From: J061 sp003695725 [NCBI: Candidatus Schekmanbacteria bacterium]
GTDB taxonomy: Bacteria > Schekmanbacteria > GWA2-38-11
Length of the DNA stretch: 15,957 bases
Direction: 5' to 3'
Assembly: GCA_003695725.1 (NCBI GenBank)
Contig: RFHX01000227.1
Span: 1 to 15,957, forward strand
Numbering within the stretch: position 1 is the first letter of the stretch; the number at the start of each line of letters is the position of its first letter. A program made the translations under genes and the position numbers. This document shows, piece by piece, positions 9,018 through 15,957 of the stretch. The notes below the pieces were generated by a model. The model was not told the DNA's origin. It did no database searches and was given only the letters and a program-made list of their open reading frames with translations.

Positions 9018-10433
9018 TTAGATATTTGTTTCAGTTTTTTGGATTTTTTTTGAATATCCGAGCGACTCCATTGCAATTTTACCTAATATTCTGTCATTTT
9101 TATGGTCTAAAGCAAAAACTCTGTAATGAAAAAGTTTCGAGGGAATGAATTCGAAAAGTTTCAATAAAACCTCTTTTGATATGCTTTCTGAATTTGGGTC
9201 AAAGACAAAAATCTGTTGATTGCCCATAGAAAGTGGGTTTTCTGGTCTTGGATCCTGTTCCTGCACATCAACTGAAAATGATAAATCTTTTAGCTTTTCA
9301 GGAAGATTCTCTCGTATTCTCTCTGCCCACTCCTTTTCGCTTATGACAGGCACACCTGCTTTCATCACATCGGCGGTGCGTGTATAATCAAATGCAAGTT
9401 TCCATTTAGGTTTTCTAAGAAGTATCAATGACCATTCCTTTGCCAACATCTTCTTTTTGAAATCCATAGAATCTTTCCATGATGTAACCGTTTCTGTCAA
9501 AGACCAATCAGTCAAATTCAAATATCTATTCAAATTGTTGGCAGGATTTTCTCCATCAAACATTATTGTAATCGTATCTCTGAATATTTCCCTAAGATGA
9601 TGGTCAATTGCTCTTGTTGTCCTGTGATAATAAACATTAGAATAGAGATAAAGCCGTGCATTCAAAAACATTGTAAGCGCAGATGTGCCCGATTTATGGA
9701 TTGTCAACCCCTTGGAGGAATAAAATGTATAATAAATCAAACGCTCGATATCAACAGGCCCTATCTTCACGCCGCACATATATGAATCGCGAAGGACATA
9801 ATCCATATTGTCGACCGTATATATGCCATTGAACAAAGGCAAAAGCAGTGTAAGCCATTTTGGATAGTTTTTTGTTTTTTTGACTTTTTCTTTCTTTATT
9901 AAAAATGCAAGATACTCAGGCTGTATTACCTCACCTTTCATAAATTTTCCTGACGGACTTCGTTTTATTTTCAAAATAATGTCGGAAAGTTTCTCGAAAA
10001 TAATTTTCTTCCCTAAATCTTCATGGGTTATATGAAACTTATCGAGATAATTTTCGTCAAAAAAATGTCCGAAAGGTCCGTGGCCAATATCGTGAAGAAG
10101 GCCTGTTATGCGTAAAAGTTCTTCAATAAAATTGAATGAAGGGCAATTTCGAGAATATTTCTTCAGTGATGGATAGAGCTGCTTTGCCATTCGTCCGCCA
10201 AGATGCATTGCTCCAAGTGAATGTTGAAAACGGCTATGCTCTGCTGATGGGAATACCCATCGAAGACTTTGAAGCTGATAAATCTTTCTGAGACGCTGCA
10301 TCCAAGGTGTGTCAATCAGGTCCTTTTCTGATGCTTCTGTCGAAGAATTGGGCAAGGTGAATGTTATGTATGTATGGATTGGGTCAGCAAATACTGCACT
10401 TCCTTCATAAAAAGGAAATTTTTCTTTCGTCAT
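9018..10433 (-). CDS. HD-domain phosphohydrolase (dNTPase/SAMHD1-like)
   Basis: From ATG 10433 this is a 471-residue protein of the HD superfamily branch that includes bacterial dGTPases and SAMHD1-type dNTP triphosphohydrolases. The family opening 'DPIHTYI...LIDTPWMQRLRKIYQL' (17-54) is followed by 'HSRFQHSLG' (66-74, metal ligand His71), 'LLHDIGHGPFGH' (112-123, His114/Asp115) and 'NMDYVLRD' (Asp211), a complete H...HD...D set. The substrate cannot be read off; release of triphosphate from dNTPs is the best family-based guess. An in-frame TTG at 10472 gives a longer reading, but its extra 13 residues lie inside the end of uvrD. The ATG at 10433 falls 4 bases after the uvrD stop, with GGGA about 8 bases before it, so I use the shorter form. 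Tight spacing to uvrD and ppx implies co-transcription. Confidence 0.88.
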   Translation of the reverse strand: MTKEKFPFYEGSAVFADPIHTYITFTLPNSSTEASEKDLIDTPWMQRLRKIYQLQSLRWVFPSAEHSRFQHSLGAMHLGGRMAKQLYPSLKKYSRNCPSFNFIEELLRITGLLHDIGHGPFGHFFDENYLDKFHITHEDLGKKIIFEKLSDIILKIKRSPSGKFMKGEVIQPEYLAFLIKKEKVKKTKNYPKWLTLLLPLFNGIYTVDNMDYVLRDSYMCGVKIGPVDIERLIYYTFYSSKGLTIHKSGTSALTMFLNARLYLYSNVYYHRTTRAIDHHLREIFRDTITIMFDGENPANNLNRYLNLTDWSLTETVTSWKDSMDFKKKMLAKEWSLILLRKPKWKLAFDYTRTADVMKAGVPVISEKEWAERIRENLPEKLKDLSFSVDVQEQDPRPENPLSMGNQQIFVFDPNSESISKEVLLKLFEFIPSKLFHYRVFALDHKNDRILGKIAMESLGYSKKIQKTETNI

Positions 10434-10437
10434 ATTT

Positions 10438-12441
10438 CTATTCCCATTTCGGAAAATCTTCTTCCTCTTCAACTATAGCCATATGCTCCAAAATTGAATC
10501 ACTGATACCTGCTACAAATTGTGAAGGTTTTGTAAGCAGCTGTCCTGTCCCTCTCTCTATAATATTGATTGGATAGGAGAGATACAGGTTTTTCTTGGCT
10601 CTTGTTGAAGCAACATACATCAGTCTTCTTTCTTCTTCGAGTTCATCTTCGCTCCATAATGAATAGCTTGATGGGAATATTCCTTCAAGAGTCCAGATTA
10701 TAAAAACCGTATGCCATTCAAGACCCTTAGCAGAATGTATTGTTGATAGCGTAAGTAAGTCCTTTATTTTTTCTTCGGCTGTAACATCGGAGATACTTTT
10801 TCTTTCAGATGGTGGGTCAAGTGCCATGTCAGTAAGAAATGATTTGAGAGTCTTATATCTTTCACTAATCGTTATGAGATGTTCTAAATCTTTTATTCGT
10901 TTTGGATAATTGTCATACAGTTTTTTTATGATTGGACCGTAATATTCAACAACTTCTGCGAGCTGTTCTGATGGTTTAGAATATTCTTTTTCAATTTTAG
11001 TAAGAAGGGCAAGAAGTTTTGAAAGTCCCTCTTTATTTTTTTTATTGGCGAGTGCAAGAATTTTTTCCCTATTTTTGTAATCTTCCTTGATAAGATTAAT
11101 CATCTTCATAGCTGATTTGGAGCCCAATCCCTCGATTAACAACAATACTCTTGACCAACTTATTACATCGAGAGGGTTGGCAATGATTCTGAGGTGAGCA
11201 ACAACATCTTTGACATGAGCTGTTTCAATGAACTTGAATCCGCCATATTTTACATAAGGTATTCCTTTGCGATTCAATTCCAATTCAAGGTCAAATGACA
11301 AATCTCCAGAACGAAAAAGAACAGCTATATCAGATAAATTGACGCCTTCTTCATGAAGCTCAAGTATTTTTTGGACAATGAAACGGGATTGTGTATATTC
11401 ATCCGGCGCTCTAACAAGTGAAGGTGTCTCACCACCTTCAATATTACTGTAAAGTTTTTTGGAATATTTCTGTTTAGCCCGTTCAATTATTGTATTTGTA
11501 AAATTTAAAATTTTTTGAGTGCTCCTATAGTTTTGCTCGAGCTTTACTATTTTAGTTCCTTGAAATTTAAGAGGAAACTGCATTATATTTTTAAAGGTTG
11601 CGCCCCTGAAAGAATAGATGCTTTGAGAATCATCGCCTACTGCCATGATATTTTTATGATTCGAAGCCAATTGCTCTGCAATTTCTGCCTGTAACACATT
11701 TGTATCCTGATATTCATCAATCATAATATAGCGGTAGAAATTTGACAGCTTTTCTCGGATTTCATTATGGTTTTTTAGAAGTTTCAGCAAAAGCACCAAT
11801 AGGTCATCATAATCTACAAGATTATTCTCTAACTTGTATTGCCTGTATTTTGAAAAGATGAGATTAAATTCATTTGCAAAATCCCTGAAATGGGGACAAT
11901 TTTTTTCAATTGCCTCTTCTGTAGAAATAGCGCAGTTGACACTCAAAGACAAAACCTCATAGATTGTATTTTTTCGAGGGAAGACCCTACCTTTGTCTGA
12001 AATGTCTATTTCACTTCTTATCATACCAATTACGTCTGTGCTGTCAGTCCTATCCAATATAGTGAATTCGGGTGTCAAGCCCACATATTCTGCATAGCGG
12101 CGAAGTATCATATTGGCAAAGGAATGAAATGTGCCGCCTGAAACTTTCTCACATCTGTCATCGAGAAGCATCGATGCCCGCCTCAACATTTCCTGCGCCG
12201 CTTTTCGTGTAAATGTAAGAAGAAGTATCGATTCAGGATTGACGCCTCTTTGGACAAGTTTTGCCACACGATAAACAAGGGTGCGTGTTTTACCACTGCC
12301 TGCCCCTGCTACTACGAGAATAGGTCCATCCAAATGATTAACTGCTTCCAATTGTGCTTCGTTGAGCTCTTTGGAAAAATCTATTCCCTTTGTTTCTCTT
12401 TTGAGGGGCTTTTCAATTTCTTTGAGAAGATATTTCTTCAT
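10438..12441 (-). CDS. UvrD/PcrA/Rep-type superfamily 1A DNA helicase
   Basis: This 667-residue ATP-dependent 3'-5' DNA helicase is probably involved in repair or replication-fork restart. All SF1A motifs are visible: Q-motif Gln30, Walker A 'GAGSGKT' (46-52), 'LLTFTRKAAQEM' (Ia), 'GTFHSF', Walker B 'MIDEYQDT' (240-247), 'VGDDSQSIYSFRGA' (III), 'LEQNYRST' (IV), 'TIHSAKGLEW' (V) and 'RRLMYVASTRAKKNLYL' (VI, about 605-621). Only about 46 residues follow motif VI. The C-terminal extension with the Tudor-like, RNA-polymerase-contacting domain of PcrA/UvrD (usually 720-740 residues) therefore seems to be missing. No nuclease domain is present, so it is not AddA or RecB. The start has only a weak AAAG upstream. 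It follows the tail-anchored protein gene by 54 bases and precedes the HD gene by 4. UvrD versus PcrA versus Rep cannot be settled here. Confidence 0.95.
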   Translation of the reverse strand: MKKYLLKEIEKPLKRETKGIDFSKELNEAQLEAVNHLDGPILVVAGAGSGKTRTLVYRVAKLVQRGVNPESILLLTFTRKAAQEMLRRASMLLDDRCEKVSGGTFHSFANMILRRYAEYVGLTPEFTILDRTDSTDVIGMIRSEIDISDKGRVFPRKNTIYEVLSLSVNCAISTEEAIEKNCPHFRDFANEFNLIFSKYRQYKLENNLVDYDDLLVLLLKLLKNHNEIREKLSNFYRYIMIDEYQDTNVLQAEIAEQLASNHKNIMAVGDDSQSIYSFRGATFKNIMQFPLKFQGTKIVKLEQNYRSTQKILNFTNTIIERAKQKYSKKLYSNIEGGETPSLVRAPDEYTQSRFIVQKILELHEEGVNLSDIAVLFRSGDLSFDLELELNRKGIPYVKYGGFKFIETAHVKDVVAHLRIIANPLDVISWSRVLLLIEGLGSKSAMKMINLIKEDYKNREKILALANKKNKEGLSKLLALLTKIEKEYSKPSEQLAEVVEYYGPIIKKLYDNYPKRIKDLEHLITISERYKTLKSFLTDMALDPPSERKSISDVTAEEKIKDLLTLSTIHSAKGLEWHTVFIIWTLEGIFPSSYSLWSEDELEEERRLMYVASTRAKKNLYLSYPINIIERGTGQLLTKPSQFVAGISDSILEHMAIVEEEEDFPKWE

Positions 12442-12495
12442 CTTTAAATTTTATTTCTATTTTTAAACGTTTGAATTTTTGAATGCGGATAAATC

Positions 12496-12927
12496 TTAAA
12501 ATATAACAAGCGTAAGAAAAATAGAAAAAAGGACTACTACAAGAATGATTAAAAATATTTTCTTGAGTCCTGATTGGTTTCCTGACTCAATGAGGTTTAA
12601 ATCACTTCCCTTCTTTCTATGTTTTACACGAATCTTATGCTTTTTCTGCTCATATTCTTCTCTTGACATCCATTTGGTGTTACCTGCCTTATCCTTGACA
12701 GGGATATAACCTCTTTCTTTGTAGAATGCCTGTTTTTCCTGCTCTATTATTTCAATCCTTCGCAATTCATCTAATTTTTTTTCATCAATCTCATTCTCTT
12801 TTTTTTCATGCTCTTCTTTGAATTGCTGAAGCTTCCTCAACGCTTCAAGACGCTCTCGCTCTTGATTTTCAAGCTCTTCTCGAATCTTTTGCCTTATTCG
12901 CTTTTCTTCTTCTTCACTTATAGCCAT
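12496..12927 (-). CDS. Hypothetical coiled-coil, C-tail-anchored membrane protein
   Basis: I do not recognise a named family for this 143-residue protein. Residues about 1-72 are extremely rich in Glu, Lys and Arg with heptad-like spacing, and read as a long charged helix or coiled coil. A small conserved-looking stretch at about 72-95 ('ERGYIPVKDKAGNTKWMS') could be a compact domain. Next comes a basic patch with 'RVKHRKKG'. The last 24 residues ('KKIFLIILVVVLFSIFLTLVIF') form a single transmembrane helix with nothing after it, so the bulk is probably cytosolic and anchored at its C-terminus. The ribosome site is weak (GAGTGG). It is flanked by the zinc-ribbon gene (99 bases upstream) and the helicase (54 bases downstream) on the same strand and may be transcribed with the helicase. 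The single-helix composition could be a low-complexity artefact, but the clean membrane tail supports a real gene. Confidence 0.7.
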   Translation of the reverse strand: MAISEEEEKRIRQKIREELENQERERLEALRKLQQFKEEHEKKENEIDEKKLDELRRIEIIEQEKQAFYKERGYIPVKDKAGNTKWMSREEYEQKKHKIRVKHRKKGSDLNLIESGNQSGLKKIFLIILVVVLFSIFLTLVIF

Positions 12928-13026
12928 TTTACACCACTCAACTCATAGTGATTTGAGGACTTTATTTCATTTAAATTTTTTCATATTTTAATCTACATTT
13001 TTTTTAAATCAAAACAATTTTTTTTG

Positions 13027-13317
13027 TCACTTTTTGAAAAGAGATTCTGCTCGCCTTCGAGCTTCTTCCTTTTCTTTTGCGCTTGCCTGCATATCTTCTT
13101 GGCTTTTAAGATTGAAATATTCACAGTAGTTTCTTCTCTCTCTATCAGAAACCCATTCTGCCTGCGTTTCTGCGCATTTGTTATGCTTCGATTCATCAAA
13201 GAAAGTGCAATTTAAACAACAGTGAATGTCATTGCCACAATGAGGGCAAGTATCATTGCGAGAAACTTTACCTGATATTTCAATATCTTTTTTACAAAAA
13301 TAACATTTCATTTTCAT
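13027..13317 (-). CDS. Small cysteine-rich zinc-ribbon-like protein
   Basis: This 96-residue protein has nine cysteines in the first 65 residues. CxxC at 5/8, CxxC at 24/27 ('CPHCG'), Cys33, Cys34 and Cys37, Cys48 in 'HNKC', and Cys65 in 'NYCEYF' are consistent with two zinc-binding sites. The stretch 'CCLNCTFFDESKHNKC...QAEWVSDRERRNYCEYF' resembles uncharacterised small proteins I associate with deltaproteobacteria. I recall no function for these. Residues about 70-96 form a charged helix. The start is ATG 13317; Met3 (ATG at 13311) is an equally possible start because no strong Shine-Dalgarno precedes either. It is the first gene of the minus-strand run leading to the helicase. An NtrC-like palindrome lies about 115 bases upstream. 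Zinc binding is an inference from the CxxC pairs; a DNA, RNA or protein partner is unknown. Confidence 0.8.
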   Translation of the reverse strand: MKMKCYFCKKDIEISGKVSRNDTCPHCGNDIHCCLNCTFFDESKHNKCAETQAEWVSDRERRNYCEYFNLKSQEDMQASAKEKEEARRRAESLFKK

Positions 13318-13431
13318 ATTTCACTCAATCTCTTTCCTTTAAAAAGTTTTCCAGAAAAAATTGAAAAACTCTGTGGATAATTTGTTAAAAAATAATATTA
13401 ACATTTAATCAAATAAGATTTTTTATCACAT

Positions 13432-13448
13432 TGCACCATTTTGGTGCA
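13432..13448. promoter_or_regulatory. Perfect NtrC-type palindrome (candidate enhancer/operator)
   Basis: TGCACCATTTTGGTGCA is a perfect 7-bp inverted repeat with a 3-base spacer. It fits the NtrC binding consensus TGCACYAWWWTGGTGCA at every defined position. It lies 45 bases past the gshB stop and about 115 bases upstream of the zinc-ribbon gene start on the minus strand, a usual distance for an activator of a sigma-54 promoter. I searched the 115 bases between and see no GG-N10-GC (-24/-12) element. It is followed on neither strand by a proper T-run directly after the stem, so it is a poor terminator. The match is seen; function is inferred. Confidence 0.5.
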
Positions 13449-13492
13449 CTTTTGAAAATGTCAAAATTTCTGCAAAAATAAAAATCTTCTAT

Positions 13493-14461
13493 TCATCTAT
13501 CCTTTTTTCGCTCATATGCATTTTTTTCTATAAATGATGCTATTTCTTCGTGAAGCTTAAGTCCATAAAGTTGATTGAGAGTTATTATTCCCGCAGGACA
13601 GGTAATATTTATTTCTGTTAAAAAACCACCAATCATATCAATTCCGCCAAAGTAAATGCCTTTCTTTAGGGACTTTTTAGCAATCTCCAGAGACACCTTC
13701 ATTTCCTTTTCACTAAGCTCAGCAGTGTCGTTCTTGCCGCCGAAATCTGGATCGCTTCTAAAATTTCCTTCTTCAGGTACTCTTCTATAACACCCTAAAA
13801 TTTTCCCTTCAAGAAATATAATCCTTTTGTCACCTTCTGAATGTATAGCAGGAATGAATTCTTGAGCCATAACATATCTCTTCCCATTATCTGTTGCCTT
13901 TTCGAGATATAGGTGAGGCTCTTTTGTTTTTGATGTCAAAGTCATCAAGTTTTTGCTTGCATATAGATCGAGCTGTTTGATTATGGTTTTTTGATGAGAA
14001 AGAACGAAATGCTTCAAACGCAAAATATCCCGAGAAACTAATGTGGGAGGGATATATTTAGGATAATCCAAAATATATAGTTTCTCAGATGTGCTCGTCA
14101 ACGCTTTAGGATCATTGAAAAAAAACACATTTTCTCTTAAGGAAGCAAGCATTTGGTTGAGGAAGATGTAATTTATATCATAGGGCGGCTCGAGCCGAAT
14201 CAAAATTGCATCTAATGATTTGGCTTCTTCATTCTTAATTTCAGTCTTCTTGAGCTCAAAGTTATTGTCATATTCAGCATAGTTGAGCTTTATCATCAAC
14301 TTACCATTGGATGAGTAAATATCCTCGGGTTTTATATAAAAGAGTCGGTGTCCTCGAGATTTCAATTCTGTAAATAGAAGGAGAGATGTATCATCGTTGA
14401 TTTCAAGCCGTTCAACAGAATCTAATATTATGCCAATTCGCAACTTATTTTTTTCGTTCAT
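13493..14461 (-). CDS. gshB: Glutathione synthetase-like ATP-grasp ligase
   Basis: This is a 322-residue ATP-grasp enzyme expected to join gamma-glutamylcysteine and glycine, the second step of glutathione synthesis. It resembles E. coli GshB over its length. 'NDPKALTSTSEKLYIL' (equivalent of 'NDPRSLRDCNEKL'), 'IIKQLD' with the ATP-binding Lys162, 'VMAQEFIPAI..GDKRIIF', an 'RVPEEGNFRSDPDFGG' large-loop region, 'FGGIDMIGGFLTEINITCPAG' (Asp and Glu/Asn metal ligands) are all present. The notable departure is the small glycine-rich loop after the lysine. E. coli has 'GMGG'; here residues 166-169 are 'LYAS', so ATP-lid contacts must differ. The start codon lies inside the end of gshA (17-base overlap) with no independent ribosome site, so translation is probably coupled. 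Its position behind gshA strongly supports the assignment. Confidence 0.88.
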   Translation of the reverse strand: MNEKNKLRIGIILDSVERLEINDDTSLLLFTELKSRGHRLFYIKPEDIYSSNGKLMIKLNYAEYDNNFELKKTEIKNEEAKSLDAILIRLEPPYDINYIFLNQMLASLRENVFFFNDPKALTSTSEKLYILDYPKYIPPTLVSRDILRLKHFVLSHQKTIIKQLDLYASKNLMTLTSKTKEPHLYLEKATDNGKRYVMAQEFIPAIHSEGDKRIIFLEGKILGCYRRVPEEGNFRSDPDFGGKNDTAELSEKEMKVSLEIAKKSLKKGIYFGGIDMIGGFLTEINITCPAGIITLNQLYGLKLHEEIASFIEKNAYERKKDR

Positions 14462-15695
14462 TTTGAATATTTAAAAGTTCTATTGTTTGAGCCGCTGTTG
14501 ATAGAATTCCTGCAAACTCATAGACTTTTATCTTTTCGATTGTAACATTAGACTTGCCCGAAACAGAAAAAAAACCTGTCTCTTCCGGACAGAGACTATC
14601 GTATGCAAAACTCATTCCTCTGACATTTAAACTTTGTGTCTTGTCTCTTTCTGAATGAAAACGGAAAAATCCGCCAACGGGTTTGTTTCCAATAAAGTAG
14701 AAAAGCGGTTCGGCAACCTTTCCGTCAAGCATATCCGTAGTAGGAATCCCCTCCTGAATTATTACACTCGATACAGTTATCTTACTTTTACCAATGGACA
14801 TCTTATTTTGAGTTGCCCTATTCATAGAAACAAATGATTCCCCTGAGTCGGCTATCATTACAGCCATTCCATATGTGCCTGAATTGTTTTTGATAAAAAC
14901 AAATGGCTTATCATTAATACCATATTCTTTATATTTTTTTTGGATTTTATTGATTAGACTATCTATTTTTTTTCCCGCTTCTTCGAACCCTATTTTTTTC
15001 CTAAAATTTATTTCATCTTGATAGTCATAAAATCCTGATATCAACCATGGGTCAACTGAATATTTTTTCCCAAAGTCTTCTGCCAAATTACAGTAAATTT
15101 TGAAGTGCTCACTCTTTCTTCTTCTATACCAGCCCATCTCAGGAGGCGGAATAACAGGTTGAGCAATATTCAGTAACTTTTCCGGCTTCCCTGCTGAAAA
15201 ATCATTGTTGCTGATTATTAAGTCAGGAATAAAATCATCAACCCTTACCTTTGATGATTCCACTGATAATGGATGCAATTGCAATATTTTGTTGGAAGCC
15301 GTTTCCGCTTCTCTATATGTATCTGAAAGTGTTGCGCATAGTGTTTCAAAACCGGCATTTTTTATTATCTGCTTCAGTGTATATGCATTTTCCATATAGA
15401 AGGGATTGCGAGTATGCTCTTCCAAAATTAGGAGAATCTTTTTTGCATCTGGATAGTAAGTGGCAATATATTCTTTGAGCGCTTTGGAGGATATTGTCAA
15501 GCTGTTTTCACAAAGATTATTAAAACCTGCCGGGAAAGCGTTTGCATCCACTGCAGAGACTTTATATCCGCTATTTCTTATGTCATGAGAGGAATAAATA
15601 GGAGGTATCTTCCCTTCAGTAATATCAATAATCCACTTTTTTATATCAACTGAATTCTCAGTAATAATCCTGAATATCTCTTTTATTGTATCCAC
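14445..15695 (-). CDS. gshA: Glutamate-cysteine ligase, Acidithiobacillus/GshA (PF08886-like) family
   Basis: This is a 416-residue cytosolic enzyme predicted to form gamma-glutamylcysteine from glutamate, cysteine and ATP, the first step of glutathione synthesis. It belongs to the GshA family described from Acidithiobacillus (PF08886 / TIGR02049), not to the E. coli or plant types. Family-like segments are 'GWYRRRKSEHFKIYCNLAEDF', 'VDPWLISGF', the nucleotide-site-like 'FIKNNSGTYGMAVM' (usually 'VKADAGTYGMG'), 'VIIQEGIPTTDMLDGKVAEPLFYFIG' and 'VGGFFRFHSERDKTQSLNVRGMSF'. The start is GTG 15695, supported by AAGGA nine bases upstream. Length fits the family (about 400-430). It overlaps gshB by 17 bases, making a two-gene glutathione operon. 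Confidence 0.9.
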   Translation of the reverse strand: MDTIKEIFRIITENSVDIKKWIIDITEGKIPPIYSSHDIRNSGYKVSAVDANAFPAGFNNLCENSLTISSKALKEYIATYYPDAKKILLILEEHTRNPFYMENAYTLKQIIKNAGFETLCATLSDTYREAETASNKILQLHPLSVESSKVRVDDFIPDLIISNNDFSAGKPEKLLNIAQPVIPPPEMGWYRRRKSEHFKIYCNLAEDFGKKYSVDPWLISGFYDYQDEINFRKKIGFEEAGKKIDSLINKIQKKYKEYGINDKPFVFIKNNSGTYGMAVMIADSGESFVSMNRATQNKMSIGKSKITVSSVIIQEGIPTTDMLDGKVAEPLFYFIGNKPVGGFFRFHSERDKTQSLNVRGMSFAYDSLCPEETGFFSVSGKSNVTIEKIKVYEFAGILSTAAQTIELLNIQNERKK

Positions 15696-15957
15696 AACTG
15701 ATTGTCCTTTTATTCAAAATTTATAATAACAAAAATTCCATAAGATTTCTAATTGTTAAGTTCAATTTTGGAATCTTTATGTTTTACGCGGTTTTCTATT
15801 AGATTTACTATTTGCCATCATTATCCTTATTTGCTTCCTCGTAGTTTTTCATCATTATCAAAGCCACAGTAGGCATTTTTTCTCACTCTCTCAGTTTCAA
15901 ATAAAATTTTTTTGATACCTTCTTGCTTTAAAAAAATGTATTAGAAGAAGGAGTGGA
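15696..15957. other. gshA leader and right-edge noncoding region
   Basis: These 262 AT-rich bases hold the gshA Shine-Dalgarno (AAGGA on the minus strand) and an imperfect nested inverted repeat. In that repeat ATTCCA at 15735-15740 pairs with TGGAAT at 15769-15774, and AATTG at 15751-15755 with CAATT at 15763-15767, which could fold in the gshA leader. A minus-strand frame of 22 codons (15808-15876) exists without a good ribosome site and is not called. The last bases read AAGGAGTGGA on the plus strand, which could be the ribosome site of a gene starting just beyond the window. No convincing promoter for gshA was found. Confidence 0.45.

Noticed and set aside
10434-10472. TTG start extending the HD protein by 13 residues
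   Set aside because: The extension is antiparallel-free overlap with the end of uvrD, has no family match, and an ATG follows the uvrD stop at normal operon spacing.
13450-13466. TTTTGA / TCAAAA inverted repeat beside the NtrC-like palindrome
   Set aside because: Short and AT-only apart from one G/C pair; not distinguishable from background.
15808-15876. 22-codon minus-strand frame upstream of gshA
   Set aside because: Too short, no good Shine-Dalgarno and no recognisable peptide; a leader peptide is possible but unsupported.
1-15957. CRISPR array, insertion sequence, integrase, toxin-antitoxin or defence cluster
   Set aside because: No spaced direct repeats, transposase or integrase motifs, or recognisable defence genes on either strand. 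The HD and UvrD proteins were considered as defence components, but their neighbours and domain content fit housekeeping better.

Overview
This 15,957-base window is AT-rich (by eye about one third G+C). It reads as an ordinary chromosomal segment of a Gram-negative, probably environmental bacterium. Two genes encode lipoproteins, and one encodes a very large exported repeat protein. There is also a glutathione operon whose first enzyme belongs to the Acidithiobacillus-type GshA family. No ribosomal or other phylogenetic marker is present. The mix would suit a deltaproteobacterium-like or candidate-phylum lineage (for example Schekmanbacteria-like), but that is a guess.

Layout. At 18-4661 (+) lies a 1,547-residue secreted protein. 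It has an LVIVD beta-propeller block, three BACON domains, a second LVIVD block and a C-terminal CARDB-like domain. Convergent to it is a lipoprotein with two OB-fold-like domains (4756-5517, -). A gap of about 375 bases carries a good promoter and Shine-Dalgarno for a class I fructose-1,6-bisphosphatase (start set at 5894, +). That gene ends at a strong bidirectional terminator hairpin (6886-6921). Everything from there to the right edge is on the minus strand.

The minus-strand run from 13317 down to 6940 encodes, in transcription order: a small cysteine-rich zinc-ribbon-like protein, a coiled-coil tail-anchored protein, a UvrD/PcrA-type helicase without the usual C-terminal extension, an HD-domain (dNTPase-like) phosphohydrolase, a short Ppx/GppA phosphatase, and a PD40/TolB-like lipoprotein. 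The uvrD, HD and ppx genes are separated by only 4 and 19 bases and are likely one transcript. They link DNA repair or replication with nucleotide and (p)ppGpp/polyphosphate hydrolysis. Further right, gshA and gshB (15695 to 13493) overlap by 17 bases and form a two-step glutathione pathway.

I see no mobile element, CRISPR array, rRNA, tRNA or defence island, and no clear undescribed system. The points most worth a second look are: (1) a perfect NtrC-consensus palindrome between gshB and the zinc-ribbon gene; (2) the glutathione synthetase, which has lost the glycine-rich ATP-lid loop but keeps the other nucleotide-binding residues; (3) the architecture of the giant LVIVD/BACON protein; (4) the two small uncharacterised genes leading the helicase/HD/Ppx run.
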